Below, piece after piece: positions 49,912 through 58,970 of a stretch of DNA of 64,000 nt (its first letter is position 1; every line of letters starts with the position of its first letter). The stretch is taken from positions 5,456,001 to 5,520,000 of the forward strand of contig NZ_CP088156.1 of the NCBI RefSeq assembly GCF_021088345.1. Direction: 5' to 3'. The translations under genes and the position numbers were made by a program. This DNA is from Bradyrhizobium ontarionense. GTDB taxonomy: Bacteria; Pseudomonadota; Alphaproteobacteria; Rhizobiales; Xanthobacteraceae. The notes beneath the pieces are model-generated. The model searched no databases, had not been told where the DNA came from, and saw nothing but the letters and a program-made list of their open reading frames with translations.

Positions 49912-50331
49912 GGTGTCGTCCCTGCGAACGCAGGGACCCATAACCACAGGGAGGGGTTTGAGGCACGCTAGGAGATCAGGTCACTGAGATCGCGCCATTC
50001 GAGATTATCGCGCTCGATCAGCTCGATTTTCCAGTCGCGTTTCCAGCGCTTCAGCTGTTTCTCGCGGATGATCGCCTCTTCCGCGACACCATATGTTTCG
50101 ACATAGACCAGCCGAAAGACGCCGTATTTCTTCACGAAGAGCGAGCCTTCGCCATCGCGATGCTGCTGAAGCCGCTTCTGAATCGAGTTCGTGACGCCGA
50201 TATACAATGTGCCGTGACGACCGCTCGCCAGAATATAGACGTAGTACATAGCCGTACCATCACGCGGATGGATCGTCGAAAAACAACTGAAGCCGGTGGC
50301 TATGGGTCCCTGCGTTCGCAGGGACGACACC
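49912..50331. mobile_element. Putative GIY-YIG element: nuclease gene between 39-bp inverted repeats
   Basis: Positions 49912-49950 and 50293-50331 are inverted repeats of 39 bases with two mismatches. Each holds the hairpin GTCCCTGCG-AA/TT-CGCAGGGAC. The nuclease stop codon lies 17 bases from the left repeat and its start codon 43 bases from the right one, so the unit is little more than gene plus ends. Gene-less relatives are at 49690-49842, 58791-58909 and 63248-63398. No clear target duplication is seen. Mobility is inference. Confidence 0.6.
49968..50249 (-). CDS. GIY-YIG nuclease family protein
   Basis: A protein of 93 residues. The start MYYVYILASGRHGTLYIGVTNSIQKRLQQHRDG holds the two-strand GIY-YIG core (as VYI...LYIG), Arg of the next helix and a conserved His. 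KKYGVFRLVYVETYGVAEEAIIREKQLKRWKRDWKIELIE holds the metal-binding Glu and the REKQLKxWxR segment of the small UPF0213/COG2827 group. The domain is complete. The ATG at 50249 begins the domain; the frame upstream is repeat DNA. The gene is enclosed by inverted repeats, which makes it a candidate for the enzyme that moves or maintains them. Confidence 0.9.
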   Translation of the reverse strand: MYYVYILASGRHGTLYIGVTNSIQKRLQQHRDGEGSLFVKKYGVFRLVYVETYGVAEEAIIREKQLKRWKRDWKIELIERDNLEWRDLSDLIS

Positions 50332-50486
50332 GTCTTTGTGGCGCGAGCTTACCACAAACCGCAGAAGGGCTGCACCGTCCCTGACGTCTACTGCAATCCT
50401 GACATGCGGCTGAACCGCGGCCTGTGCTGTTGACCCGGCGCGCCGCGCTGGTCACGGTGCCGGCCCCACTGTCGCGCAGTACCCCC

Positions 50487-51386
50487 ATGCTCTCCATCAC
50501 CTCGCTCTGGATCCCCTTCACGCTGGTCGCAGCCGTCGGCCAGGTCGCGCGCAACGCGATGCAGCGGTCGTTGACGGCGAAGCTCGGCACCTGGGGCGCG
50601 ACCAACATCCGCTTCCTGTTCGGCTTCCCGTTCTCGCTGGTGTTCCTGACGGTGGTGCTGCTGGCGACCGGCGATCGCCTGCCGTGGCCGTCGGCCGTGT
50701 TCTGGCCCTGGCTGCTGCTCGGCGCGCTCAGCCAGATCATCGCGACCGGGCTGATGCTGCTGGCGATGACCGACCGCTCCTTCGTGGTCACGACCGCCTA
50801 TCTGAAGACCGAGGCGATCCAGACCGCGATCTTCGGCTTCATCTTCCTCGGTGATCCGCTCTCGGTCGCCAAGTTGATCGCGATCCTGATCGCCACCGTT
50901 GGTGTCGTGATCACGGCGCTGCGGCCCGGTGGCGAGAAGAGCTTTGCGGAGTTGAAGCCGACCGTGACCGGCCTGGTCGCAGCCGCCGCCTTCGCGTTGT
51001 CGGCCGTCGGTTTCCGTGGCGCGATCATCACGGTGGAGGGCGTTTCCTTCGTCACCGCTGCGTCCTATACGCTGGTCTGGGGCCTGTTCGTGCAGACGGC
51101 GATCCTGACCGTGTATCTGCTCGCGCGGGCGCCGGACATCCTGCGCGGCATCCTGTCGCTGTGGCGGCCGTCGATGATGGCCGGCTTCGTCGGCGCGTTC
51201 GCCTCGCAGTTCTGGTTTCTCGCCTTTGCGCTCACCGCAGCCGCCAACGTCCGCACGCTCGCGCTGATCGAGGTTCTGTTCGCGCAGGGCGTCTCGTATT
51301 ATTCGTTCAAGCAGCCGGTCTCGCTGCGTGAGGTCTGCGGCATCATGCTGATCGTGGCCGGTGTTGCTCTGCTGATCGCGGTGTAG
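50487..51386 (+). CDS. EamA/DMT family permease
   Basis: A protein of 299 residues with ten membrane segments. MLSITSLWIPFTLVAAVGQVARNAMQRSL and AMTDRSFVVTTAYLKTEAIQTAIFGFIFLGDPLS are the first EamA half; VTAASYTLVWGLFVQ to the end is the second. I used the ATG at 50487; an upstream start at 50424 adds a short polar stretch. The substrate is unknown. A single-domain EamA gene is convergent with it, 15 bases away. Confidence 0.87.
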   Translation: MLSITSLWIPFTLVAAVGQVARNAMQRSLTAKLGTWGATNIRFLFGFPFSLVFLTVVLLATGDRLPWPSAVFWPWLLLGALSQIIATGLMLLAMTDRSFVVTTAYLKTEAIQTAIFGFIFLGDPLSVAKLIAILIATVGVVITALRPGGEKSFAELKPTVTGLVAAAAFALSAVGFRGAIITVEGVSFVTAASYTLVWGLFVQTAILTVYLLARAPDILRGILSLWRPSMMAGFVGAFASQFWFLAFALTAAANVRTLALIEVLFAQGVSYYSFKQPVSLREVCGIMLIVAGVALLIAV

Positions 51387-51401
51387 TCAGCCCTTGATCG
51401 C

Positions 51402-51839
51402 TCAGCCCTTGATCGCGATCAGCACGGCGCCGGCCGCGATCATGGCGATGCCGATCCAGCCCTGCGGCGACGGACGCTCACCGAGGAAGACGACGCCGAA
51501 CAGCGCCACCAGCACCACGCTGAGCTTGTCGATCGGAGCGACCAGCGTCGCGGGACCGAGCTTCAGCGCCCGGAAATAGCACAGCCAGGAGGCGCCGGTG
51601 CCGAGCGCCGACAGGGTGAGGAACAACCAAGTCCGGGCCGAGATCGGGCCAGGGCTCGTGAGCTGCCCGGTCGCGAACAGGATCATCGCCAGGGTCACCA
51701 GCACGATCGCGGTGCGGATCAGGGTGGCGAGATCGGAGTTGATGCCCTCGACGCCGACCTTGGCGAAGATGGCGGTCAGCGCCGCGAACAGCGCCGACAA
51801 GAGAGCCCAGAGCTGCCAGGAGGAGGAGATGGGGGACAT
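51402..51839 (-). CDS. Half-size EamA family transporter
   Basis: A protein of 145 residues with about five membrane segments, one EamA repeat only: QLWALLSALFAALTAIFAKVGVEGINSDLATLIRTAIV... LGPATLVAPIDKLSVVLVALFGVVFLGERPSPQGWIGIAMIAAGAVLI. Such half-size proteins pair as dimers to make a full DMT fold. It is intact for that class and not a truncated gene. I chose the ATG at 51839; the longer frame upstream is unlikely. It is convergent with the full-size DMT gene. Confidence 0.86.
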   Translation of the reverse strand: MSPISSSWQLWALLSALFAALTAIFAKVGVEGINSDLATLIRTAIVLVTLAMILFATGQLTSPGPISARTWLFLTLSALGTGASWLCYFRALKLGPATLVAPIDKLSVVLVALFGVVFLGERPSPQGWIGIAMIAAGAVLIAIKG

Positions 51840-51886
51840 GTCGTCACTCAGGGGAACGTCGCAGTTCAGGTCGATATATCTCAACC

Positions 51887-51960
51887 GTCATTGCGAGCGC
51901 AGCGAAGCAATCCAGAATCTTTCCTCGGCACCCGGATTGCTTCGCTGCGCTCGCAATGAC
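51887..51960. repeat. Intergenic palindromic repeat, family A, copy 3
   Basis: It begins GTCATTGCGAGCGCAGCGAA and ends TTCGCTGCGCTCGCAATGAC, an exact inverted pair of at least 20 bases. It lies between two minus-strand genes. Confidence 0.82.
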
Positions 51961-52022
51961 GGAGCCAACTGCAAAATTCCGAATGCGCCGCCGATGCTGC
52001 CCGGACTGACGAGCCCCGCGCC

Positions 52023-52502
52023 TCAATTCCTGTCGTCCGGCAGCACGGGAATTGGCGCGACCTCGATGCCTTCCTCGACCAGCTCGCGCGCCTCCTGCAG
52101 TGACGCCTCGCCGTAGATCGGCCGGTGCTCGGTCTCGCCATAGTGCATCTTGCGCGCCTCGGTCGGGAAGCGCTCGCCGACATCGTCGGCGTTCTTGACG
52201 ATGTGGTCGCGCAGCTCCTTGAGCTTGGCGCGCAGCTCGCGCTCCTGCGCCATCATCAGCGACGTCGATCCCGGCGGAATCACTTCCGGCGCTGGCGCCG
52301 GCGCCGCAGCAGGCACGGGCGCGACCTCGCGGCCCTTCTTGCTCACGATGCGCGGTGCCATGATCGCCTTCTCGACCTTGGCCGAGCCGCAGGTCGGGCA
52401 TTCCACGAGCTTGCGCTTGACCTGCGATTCGTAGGCCGAGGAGCTCTGGAACCAGCTTTCGAAGCTGTGACCTCGCTCGCAGCGCAGCGCGTAACGGATC
52501 AT
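52023..52502 (-). CDS. DUF1178 family protein
   Basis: A protein of 159 residues. MIRYALRCERGHSFESWFQSSSAYE and VECPTCGSAKVEKAIMAPRI form a small zinc-ribbon-like start (Cys8 and the CPTC at about 35-38). A Pro/Ala-rich linker leads to the conserved end MMAQERELRAKLKELRDHIVKNADDVGERFPTEARKMHYGETEHRPIYGEA. The family has no known function. Its ATG overlaps the stop of the nitrilase gene by four bases, so the genes are coupled. Confidence 0.9.
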   Translation of the reverse strand: MIRYALRCERGHSFESWFQSSSAYESQVKRKLVECPTCGSAKVEKAIMAPRIVSKKGREVAPVPAAAPAPAPEVIPPGSTSLMMAQERELRAKLKELRDHIVKNADDVGERFPTEARKMHYGETEHRPIYGEASLQEARELVEEGIEVAPIPVLPDDRN

Positions 52503-53377
52503 GCCGAGCCCCGTACGAGGTGCAGATGGTCCGGACCGGCCTTGGGGTCGGCGATACCGAACCGGCGGCCGTGTTGCAGCGAGGGAATCGTCTGGCGCAC
52601 GGTTTCGACCCGTGAAGGATCGATGCGCGCCAGGAACACGCCCGGCTCGACGCCGCCCTCGGAGAGCACCTCGCCCCAGGGATCGATGATCAGCGAGTGA
52701 CCGAAGGTCTCGCGCTTGTTCTCGTGCAGCCCGCACTGGGCGGCGGCGAAGACGAAGCAGCCGGTCTCGATGGCGCGGGCGCGCAACAGTGTGTGCCAAT
52801 GCGCCTCGCCGGTCTTGCGGGTGAAGGCGGAGGGGACGCTGATGAAGGAAGCGCCACTTTCCGCCAGCGCCCGGTACAGCGCTGGAAAGCGGACATCGTA
52901 GCAGATGGTCAGACCCAGCCGGCCCCAGGGCAGGTCGGTAATCACGGCCGACTCGCCCGGCTGATAATTGGCGGATTCGCGATAGCTCTCGCCGCCCGGC
53001 AGGTCGATGTCGAACATGTGGATCTTGTCGTAGCTCGCCAGCACGTTGCCGTCGGGTCCGATCAGGAACGAACGGTTGACGGCCTTGTCCTCCGAGAAGC
53101 GCAAGGCCAGCGAACCGATATGGAGATGAATGTTCAGCTCCTTGGCCAGGGCCCGGTAGGCCTTCAGCGAGGGGTCGTCGTCCTCGCTCTTGAGCTGCTC
53201 GAACAGTGCCGTCCGGTTGAGCTGCATCATGTTGCTCACTTCGGGCGTCTGGACGTATTCGGCACCTTGCGCCACCGCTTCCCGGATCAGCCGGGTGCCC
53301 TGCTCGAGGCTCGGCTCAGCCAGCAGGGAGGTGCGCATCTGCACCATTGCGGCGACGAAGCTGCGGTCCGTGCTCAT
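52499..53377 (-). CDS. Carbon-nitrogen hydrolase (nitrilase superfamily, Nit1/Nit2-like)
   Basis: A protein of 292 residues with the Glu-Lys-Cys triad: Glu46 in QTPEVSNM, Lys118 in YDKIHMFD and Cys159 in TICYDVRFP. The sequence fits the Nit1/Nit2 or omega-amidase/deaminated-glutathione amidase group. The link to glutaredoxin, whose gene overlaps this start by four bases, suits removal of deaminated glutathione, but this is inference. The DUF1178 gene overlaps its stop codon in the same way. Confidence 0.9.
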   Translation of the reverse strand: MSTDRSFVAAMVQMRTSLLAEPSLEQGTRLIREAVAQGAEYVQTPEVSNMMQLNRTALFEQLKSEDDDPSLKAYRALAKELNIHLHIGSLALRFSEDKAVNRSFLIGPDGNVLASYDKIHMFDIDLPGGESYRESANYQPGESAVITDLPWGRLGLTICYDVRFPALYRALAESGASFISVPSAFTRKTGEAHWHTLLRARAIETGCFVFAAAQCGLHENKRETFGHSLIIDPWGEVLSEGGVEPGVFLARIDPSRVETVRQTIPSLQHGRRFGIADPKAGPDHLHLVRGSA

Positions 53378-53649
53378 GTTGTTGCCTTGTCTCCGGCCAG
53401 CATGGCGTCGAGCCTGCCCTCGCGATCGAGCGCATAGAGATCGTCGCAGCCGCCGATGTGGGTTTGTCCGATGAAGATCTGCGGAAAAGTCGAGCCCGGT
53501 CCGACCAGGTCGTACATTTTCTGCCGGACTGACGGATCCTTGCCGGCATCGTGCTCGGTGAAGGCGACTTTCTTGCGGGTGAGGAGCGATTTGGCAGCGG
53601 TGCAGTAGCCGCACCCCGGACGCGTATAGATTTCGATCGCAGCGGTCAT
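53374..53649 (-). CDS. grxC: Glutaredoxin 3
   Basis: A protein of 91 residues. The active site is CGYC at 13-16 (TRPGCGYCTAAKSLL), with TFPQIFIGQTHIGGCDDLYAL giving the cis-Pro and glutathione-binding residues. It reduces disulfides with glutathione in the cytoplasm. It is the first gene of a three-gene group (grxC, nitrilase, DUF1178) with four-base overlaps. The comF-like gene lies 29 bases upstream on the same strand. Confidence 0.95.
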   Translation of the reverse strand: MTAAIEIYTRPGCGYCTAAKSLLTRKKVAFTEHDAGKDPSVRQKMYDLVGPGSTFPQIFIGQTHIGGCDDLYALDREGRLDAMLAGDKATT

Positions 53650-53678
53650 GTCGTGCTCAGCTGTTACGGAACCTCGGA

Positions 53679-54482
53679 TTATATGGGAGCGCGGGGCGCA
53701 TCGACAACCCGGGCGAAGACGAGCACGCTGACCTCGGCCGCCTTTGCCCGCAGCAAGGCGCGAGCGCAGGCATCGACTGTTGCGCCCGTGGTCAGGACAT
53801 CGTCGACCAGCACGATGCAGCGCCCCTGCACATCCTGCAGACGGTCTGCTGATACCTGGAATGCACCCTGCACATTGCTGGCGCGCTGGGCGCGCGACAG
53901 GCCGACCTGCTGCTCGGTCGCGCGCACGCGGCGCAAGGCACTGCCATGCAATCTGGTGCCGCTGTGCCGGGCGATCACCCGTGCCAGTGCGCCGGACTGG
54001 TTGTAGCGGCGGCTGAAGCCGCGCTGCCAGTGCAGCGGCACCGGGACCAGCATGTCGGCCCCGTCGAGCAGCTCGCGCCCGGCCCGCGCCATCCAGCGCC
54101 CCATGATCGGCGCCAGATCGGTGCGGTCTTGATATTTCAGCGCATGCACCAGCGTGCGCGCGGCGTCGTCATAGCGCACGGCGGCCCGTGCCCGCGCATA
54201 GGCGGGCGGTGCGGCGATCGCCTCCATGGACAGCAGCTCCGGGCCGGGATCGTAGACGAAGGGAATGCCGAGCTTCGGGCAATAGGGCCGCTCGATGAAC
54301 GACAATTTGCCCCAGCAGGCGGCGCAGACGCCTTCGCCGTCGACCGGCTCGCGGCAGGAGATGCACAAGGTCGGCAGCGCGATGTCGAGCGCGAGCTTGG
54401 CGGCGTGGGCAAGTCCGCCGCGCAGCGCGCCGAGGGCGGCCCGGATTCGCGCCGCGCCGATAGGAGCGATCATGCCGTCCAT
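53679..54482 (-). CDS. ComF family protein (phosphoribosyltransferase fold)
   Basis: A protein of 267 residues. A Cys-rich zinc region (LCISCREPVDGEGVCAACWGKLSFIERPYCPKLG, about 39-72) comes first and then the double-wing and PRPP-binding domain with IVLVDDVLTTGATVDACARAL (about 222-242). ComF proteins help DNA uptake in competent bacteria, but in most alphaproteobacteria their role is not known. RRYNQSGALARVIARHS and NVQGAF are typical. The gene ends 29 bases before grxC. Confidence 0.9.
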   Translation of the reverse strand: MDGMIAPIGAARIRAALGALRGGLAHAAKLALDIALPTLCISCREPVDGEGVCAACWGKLSFIERPYCPKLGIPFVYDPGPELLSMEAIAAPPAYARARAAVRYDDAARTLVHALKYQDRTDLAPIMGRWMARAGRELLDGADMLVPVPLHWQRGFSRRYNQSGALARVIARHSGTRLHGSALRRVRATEQQVGLSRAQRASNVQGAFQVSADRLQDVQGRCIVLVDDVLTTGATVDACARALLRAKAAEVSVLVFARVVDAPRAPI

Positions 54483-54560
54483 GCGTCGAGGCTACCGCTG
54501 CGCCGAGGCTCGCTCAAGCGCGGATTGCTCATTTCGCGCCAGCGGCGTAACCCAGCCATC

Positions 54561-55418
54561 ATGACCCAGACTGCCACGGCCCCCGTCCTGTTCGATCGTG
54601 CAATTCTCGCGCTCAGGCAGCGCCGGGCTTTGCGTGCGCCGGAGACTTTCCTGTTGGAGCGGGTGGCGGAGGACCTCAAGGACCGGCTCGCCGCGGTGAA
54701 CCGATCCTTCGTCGACGCCGCCGATATCTGGACGCCGGGGGCGGGCTTGAAGCCGCATCTTGCGGGGCAGGTTGGTCAGCTTGCGCATCTCGCGGCGCCG
54801 GAAGCCGCTGCTGAAGAGCTGCGGCTTGCACCGCAATCGCTCGATCTCGCGCTTTCGGCGCTGGCCTTTCAGTTCGTCAACGACCTGCCCGGCCTGCTTG
54901 CGCAGGTTCGCCGTGCGCTGCGCCCGGATGGTCTCCTGCTGGCAGCGATGATCGGCGGCGATACGCTGACCGAACTCAGGCAAAGCTTCGCTGCGGCGGA
55001 AGCCGAATGCGAGGGCGGCGTGTCGCCGCGCGTCGCACCGTTCGCCGATCTGCGCGATGTCGGCGGCCTGCTGCAGCGGGCAGGATTTGCGCTGCCTGTC
55101 GCCGACGTCGACCGGATCGTGGTCCGCTACGGCAATGCATTCGCGCTGATGCAGGATCTCAGGCGCATGGGCGCCACCAATGGCCTGGTCGAGCGCCGCC
55201 GCATGCCGACCCGGCGGGCGACCTTGCTGCGCATGGCCGAGATCTATCAGCAGCGCTTCGCCGATCCCGACGGCCGCATCCGTGCCACCTTCGACATCAT
55301 CTGGATGTCCGGCTGGGCGCCGCATGAGAGCCAGCAGAAGCCGCTGAAGCCTGGTTCTGCAAAGGCGAGCCTGGAGGCGGCGGTGAAGCGAGGCCCAAGC
55401 GCGGGGAGCGACGAGTAA
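54561..55418 (+). CDS. SAM-dependent methyltransferase, BioC/NDUFAF5-like
   Basis: A protein of 285 residues. It starts MTQTATAPVLFDRAILALRQRRA. The middle reads SLDLALSALAFQFVNDLPGLLAQVRRALRPDGLLLAAMIGGDTLTELRQSF, a class I methyltransferase with the GGDTLxEL motif of the alphaproteobacterial NDUFAF5-like group. Motif I at the N-terminal side is degenerate. In mitochondria the relative hydroxylates an arginine in complex I; a role in respiratory complex assembly is only a guess here. It is divergent from the comF-like gene, 78 bases away. Confidence 0.82.
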   Translation: MTQTATAPVLFDRAILALRQRRALRAPETFLLERVAEDLKDRLAAVNRSFVDAADIWTPGAGLKPHLAGQVGQLAHLAAPEAAAEELRLAPQSLDLALSALAFQFVNDLPGLLAQVRRALRPDGLLLAAMIGGDTLTELRQSFAAAEAECEGGVSPRVAPFADLRDVGGLLQRAGFALPVADVDRIVVRYGNAFALMQDLRRMGATNGLVERRRMPTRRATLLRMAEIYQQRFADPDGRIRATFDIIWMSGWAPHESQQKPLKPGSAKASLEAAVKRGPSAGSDE

Positions 55419-55452
55419 CGACAGTCGTCATCGCCGGGCGCCGCACCGCCTG

Positions 55453-55863
<411 letters not shown>

Positions 55864-56052
55864 GATCCGGTCGGTTCGAGAGGTCAGCGGCGCGCGTCCG
55901 TCTGGAAAAGCCAAACGCGCCTCTTGGGGGAATTTTAACCTAGGCTGTTTCGAGCCGTGTTTCCACGATCCAAATAAGCGAACCTTAATCGGCTCACGCG
56001 TATTTTCATGGGCGAACGCCGTAACCTCCTCATGGTTCGTTAGGCATACTTC

Positions 56053-57393
56053 ATGCGAATTTTATCCAGTCTGTTTGCCGGTCTGCTGGCCCGCCTGCGC
56101 CGCGACGTCGGCGGCAACGTCGCCGTGACGTTCGCCATCGTCTGCGTCCCGGTGATCTCTGCGGTCGGCTGCGGTGTCGACTACAGCCGGGCCAACCAGA
56201 TGCGCGCCAAGCTGCAGGCGGCGGTGGACGCCGCGTCGGTCGGCGCCGTGTCCAGGACGGCGCCGGCCTTCATCGCGGCGGGCGCGATGACCGCGGACGG
56301 CGTCATCGACGCCGGCAATGACGATGCCAAGAAGATCTTCAACGGCAACATGTCCGGTACGAGCGGCTATACGCTCAACAGCCTGACCCCGGACGTGAAG
56401 AAGAGCGGCTCGGTGCTGACGGCCACGGTCTCGTTCTCGGCCACCGTGCCGACGATGTTCATGAACGTCGTCGGGTTCAAGACCATGACCCTGCAGGGGT
56501 CGTCGAAGGCGACGGCTTCGATGCCGAAATATATCGACTTCTACCTGCTACTCGACAATTCTCCGTCGATGGGCGTCGCGGCGACCCCCGACGACGTGAC
56601 CAAGATGGTCAATGCGACCACGGACAAGTGCGCCTTCGCCTGCCACGACTACAACGATTCGAACAACTACTACAATCTCGCCAAGACGCTCGGTGTGACC
56701 ACGCGGATCGACGTGCTGCGCAGCGCCACCCAGAAGCTGATGGATACGGCGACGCAGACTCAGACCTATCCGAATCAGTTCCGCATGGCGATCTACGATT
56801 TCGGTGCGGCGTCCAAGACGATCGGCCTGCGGGCGCTGTTCTCGCTGTCGTCGAGTCTCTCCAGCGCCAAGAGCGCCGCAGGGAATATCGACCTGATGGG
56901 TGTCTACGGCAACAACGACGCCTACACGGCCGACAAGGATACGCCGTTCACCACCGTCTTCCCGGCCGTCAACAACGAGATCTCGACCCCGGGCGACGGC
57001 ACCACGGGCGCACCCTTGAAATATCTGTTCTTCGTCTCCGACGGCGTCGCCGACGAAAGCAATGCCGCGTGTCTCAAGCCCAAGGCCAGCGGCAATCGCT
57101 GCCAGTCGCCGATCGATCCCGCGCTGTGCACCACGTTGAAGAACCGCGGCATCAAGATTGCCGTGCTCTACACCACCTATCTGCAGCTGCCGACCAACAG
57201 CTGGTACATGAGCTGGATCGATCCCTTCAACAAGGGTCCGTTCGGTCCGTCGCCGAACAGCGAGATCGCGCAGAAGATGCAGGCCTGCGCATCGGACGGG
57301 TTCTATTTCGAGGTCTCACCGACCCAGGGCATTTCCGACGCCATGAACGCACTATTCAAGAAGGCGGTCGCCGACGCGCGCATCGCAAGTTGA
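56053..57393 (+). CDS. Tad-like pilus assembly protein with von Willebrand A domain
   Basis: A protein of 446 residues. A TadG/TadE-type N-terminus (RRDVGGNVAVTFAIVCVPVISAVGCGVDYSRANQMRAKLQAAVDAASVG) gives one membrane segment at about 23-43. After about 100 residues of exported sequence comes a VWA domain with the metal site DNSPSMG (about 168-174) and FFVSDGVADES (about 325). It probably extends into the periplasm and takes part in Flp/Tad-type pili or surface adhesion. No other tad gene is next to it, as is often seen for such orphan genes. Confidence 0.88.
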   Translation: MRILSSLFAGLLARLRRDVGGNVAVTFAIVCVPVISAVGCGVDYSRANQMRAKLQAAVDAASVGAVSRTAPAFIAAGAMTADGVIDAGNDDAKKIFNGNMSGTSGYTLNSLTPDVKKSGSVLTATVSFSATVPTMFMNVVGFKTMTLQGSSKATASMPKYIDFYLLLDNSPSMGVAATPDDVTKMVNATTDKCAFACHDYNDSNNYYNLAKTLGVTTRIDVLRSATQKLMDTATQTQTYPNQFRMAIYDFGAASKTIGLRALFSLSSSLSSAKSAAGNIDLMGVYGNNDAYTADKDTPFTTVFPAVNNEISTPGDGTTGAPLKYLFFVSDGVADESNAACLKPKASGNRCQSPIDPALCTTLKNRGIKIAVLYTTYLQLPTNSWYMSWIDPFNKGPFGPSPNSEIAQKMQACASDGFYFEVSPTQGISDAMNALFKKAVADARIAS

Positions 57394-57462
57394 GCGCAAC
57401 CATTGTCCCGGGACGGCGGAACGACGCCGAACCCGGGATCTCGATCCTGAGTGCGGGAACGA

Positions 57463-58704
57463 TCAGGACCTGTAGTCGCCGTTGATCGCGACATATTCCT
57501 TGGTGAGGTCGCAGGTCAGCACGCGGTCGCGGCCCTTGCCGAGCCCGAGTGCGACCTTGATCTGCACCTTCTGCGCCTTCATGGCCTCCGACACTTCGGC
57601 CTCGTCATAGGACGGATCGCGCGCGCCCTTGGAGGCGACGCGGATGCCGTTGAAGGAGATCGACAGCTTGTCGCGGTCGGCCGGCTCGCCGGCCTTGCCG
57701 ACCGCCATCACGACGCGGCCCCAATTGGCGTCCTCGCCGGCGATCGCGGTCTTCACCAGCGGCGAGTTGGCGATCGACATTGCGATCCTGCGGGCGGACG
57801 GCTTGCTCTTGGCGCCCTCGACGATGATCTCCACCAGCTTGCGGGCGCCCTCGCCGTCGCGCGCGACCTGCTCGGCGAGATCCGCCAGCACGGCGTTGAA
57901 GGCCTTCACGAACGCCTTCGCCCTGGGATCGCTGGCGCGGCTGATCTTCGGCGCGCCCTTGGCCGCCGCGGCACCGGTGGCAAAGGCGAGCAGCGTGTCC
58001 GAGGTCGAGGTGTCGCCGTCGATCGTCACGGCGTTGAATGTGTCCTCGACGCCGGCCTTGAGCAGGGCCTGCAGCGCTGCTGCCGTGATCGGCGCGTCGG
58101 TGAAGACGAAGGACAGCATCGTCGCCATGTCCGGCGCGATCATGCCGGCGCCCTTGGCCATGCCGTTGATCGTCACCTTGGCCTTGCCGAGCTTGACGGT
58201 GGCGGTCGCCACCTTCGGAAAGGTGTCGGTGGTCATGATGGCGCGCGCCGCCCCCATCCAGTCGTCGGAGGCGGCGGTGCCGGCAAGGCCCTCCAGCACG
58301 CCGTCGAACTTGGTGGCGTCGAGCGGCTCGCCGATCACGCCGGTCGAGGCCAGGTAGATCTCGTCCTGCTTGCAGCCGACCGCCTTGGCGGCGATCGCCG
58401 CGGTCAACGCGGTCGACTGCTTGCCGGTCTTGCCGGTGAAGGCATTGGCGTTGCCGGAATTGACCACCAGCGCGCGGGCCTTGCCGCCCTTCAGCTTGGC
58501 GCGGCACCATTCGACCGGCGCCGACGGGCATTTCGACAGCGTGAACACGCCGGCGACGGTGGTGCCGGGATCGAGCAGGGCCAGCAGCACGTCGGTGCGG
58601 TTCTTGTAGCGGATGCCGGCCGCCGCGGTCGCGAGCTTGACGCCGGCGAGCGCCGGCATGTCGGGGACTTCGGTCGGGGCGAGCGGGGAAACGGCTGAGG
58701 ACAT
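57463..58704 (-). CDS. argJ: Bifunctional glutamate N-acetyltransferase / N-acetylglutamate synthase ArgJ
   Basis: A protein of 413 residues. The self-cleavage site lies in [15 protein letters not shown] between Ala194 and Thr195; Thr195 is the nucleophile. [15 protein letters not shown] sequence ([10 protein letters not shown] at 119-128) forms the oxyanion hole. The end [15 protein letters not shown] is a mark of ArgJ. It moves acetyl from N-acetylornithine to glutamate and may also use acetyl-CoA, serving the arginine cycle. It is the gene after the parvulin gene on the same strand, 266 bases away with repeat DNA between. Confidence 0.97.
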   Translation of the reverse strand: MSSAVSPLAPTEVPDMPALAGVKLATAAAGIRYKNRTDVLLALLDPGTTVAGVFTLSKCPSAPVEWCRAKLKGGKARALVVNSGNANAFTGKTGKQSTALTAAIAAKAVGCKQDEIYLASTGVIGEPLDATKFDGVLEGLAGTAASDDWMGAARAIMTTDTFPKVATATVKLGKAKVTINGMAKGAGMIAPDMATMLSFVFTDAPITAAALQALLKAGVEDTFNAVTIDGDTSTSDTLLAFATGAAAAKGAPKISRASDPRAKAFVKAFNAVLADLAEQVARDGEGARKLVEIIVEGAKSKPSARRIAMSIANSPLVKTAIAGEDANWGRVVMAVGKAGEPADRDKLSISFNGIRVASKGARDPSYDEAEVSEAMKAQKVQIKVALGLGKGRDRVLTCDLTKEYVAINGDYRS

Positions 58705-58790
58705 CGAGGGCTTCCGGCAGAGATGAGCGGGAAGCGCTCTGTATCACCTCGGTCGGCGTTGTGGGAGTGGATGTCTCCACACCCACCGCT

Positions 58791-58909
58791 GTCGTCCCGG
58801 CGAACGCCGGGATCCATAACCACAGGGTTTAGTCGTGGCACTTGGTACTAACCGCGTGCCTGTTTCGCACATCACGCGGTATGGGTCCCGGCGCGGAGGC
58901 CGGGACGAC
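58791..58909. repeat. Gene-less family G repeat, copy 2
   Basis: GTCGTCCCGGCGAACGCCGG and ATCCATAACCACAGGG at the left, ATCACGCGGTATGGGTCCC at the right, closing GGGACGAC. The gap between argJ and the parvulin gene consists mainly of this unit. Confidence 0.8.
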
Positions 58910-58970
58910 ACCTTTTGTGACGCGGCTGTGATGACTCTTACGCGACGACGTCGCGTTCGAGCGCTGCCGC

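Noticed and set aside
51402..51839. Half-size EamA gene as a truncated pseudogene
   Set aside because: Single-repeat DMT proteins of about 140 residues are a known class, and this frame has a clean start, five membrane segments and a normal end.
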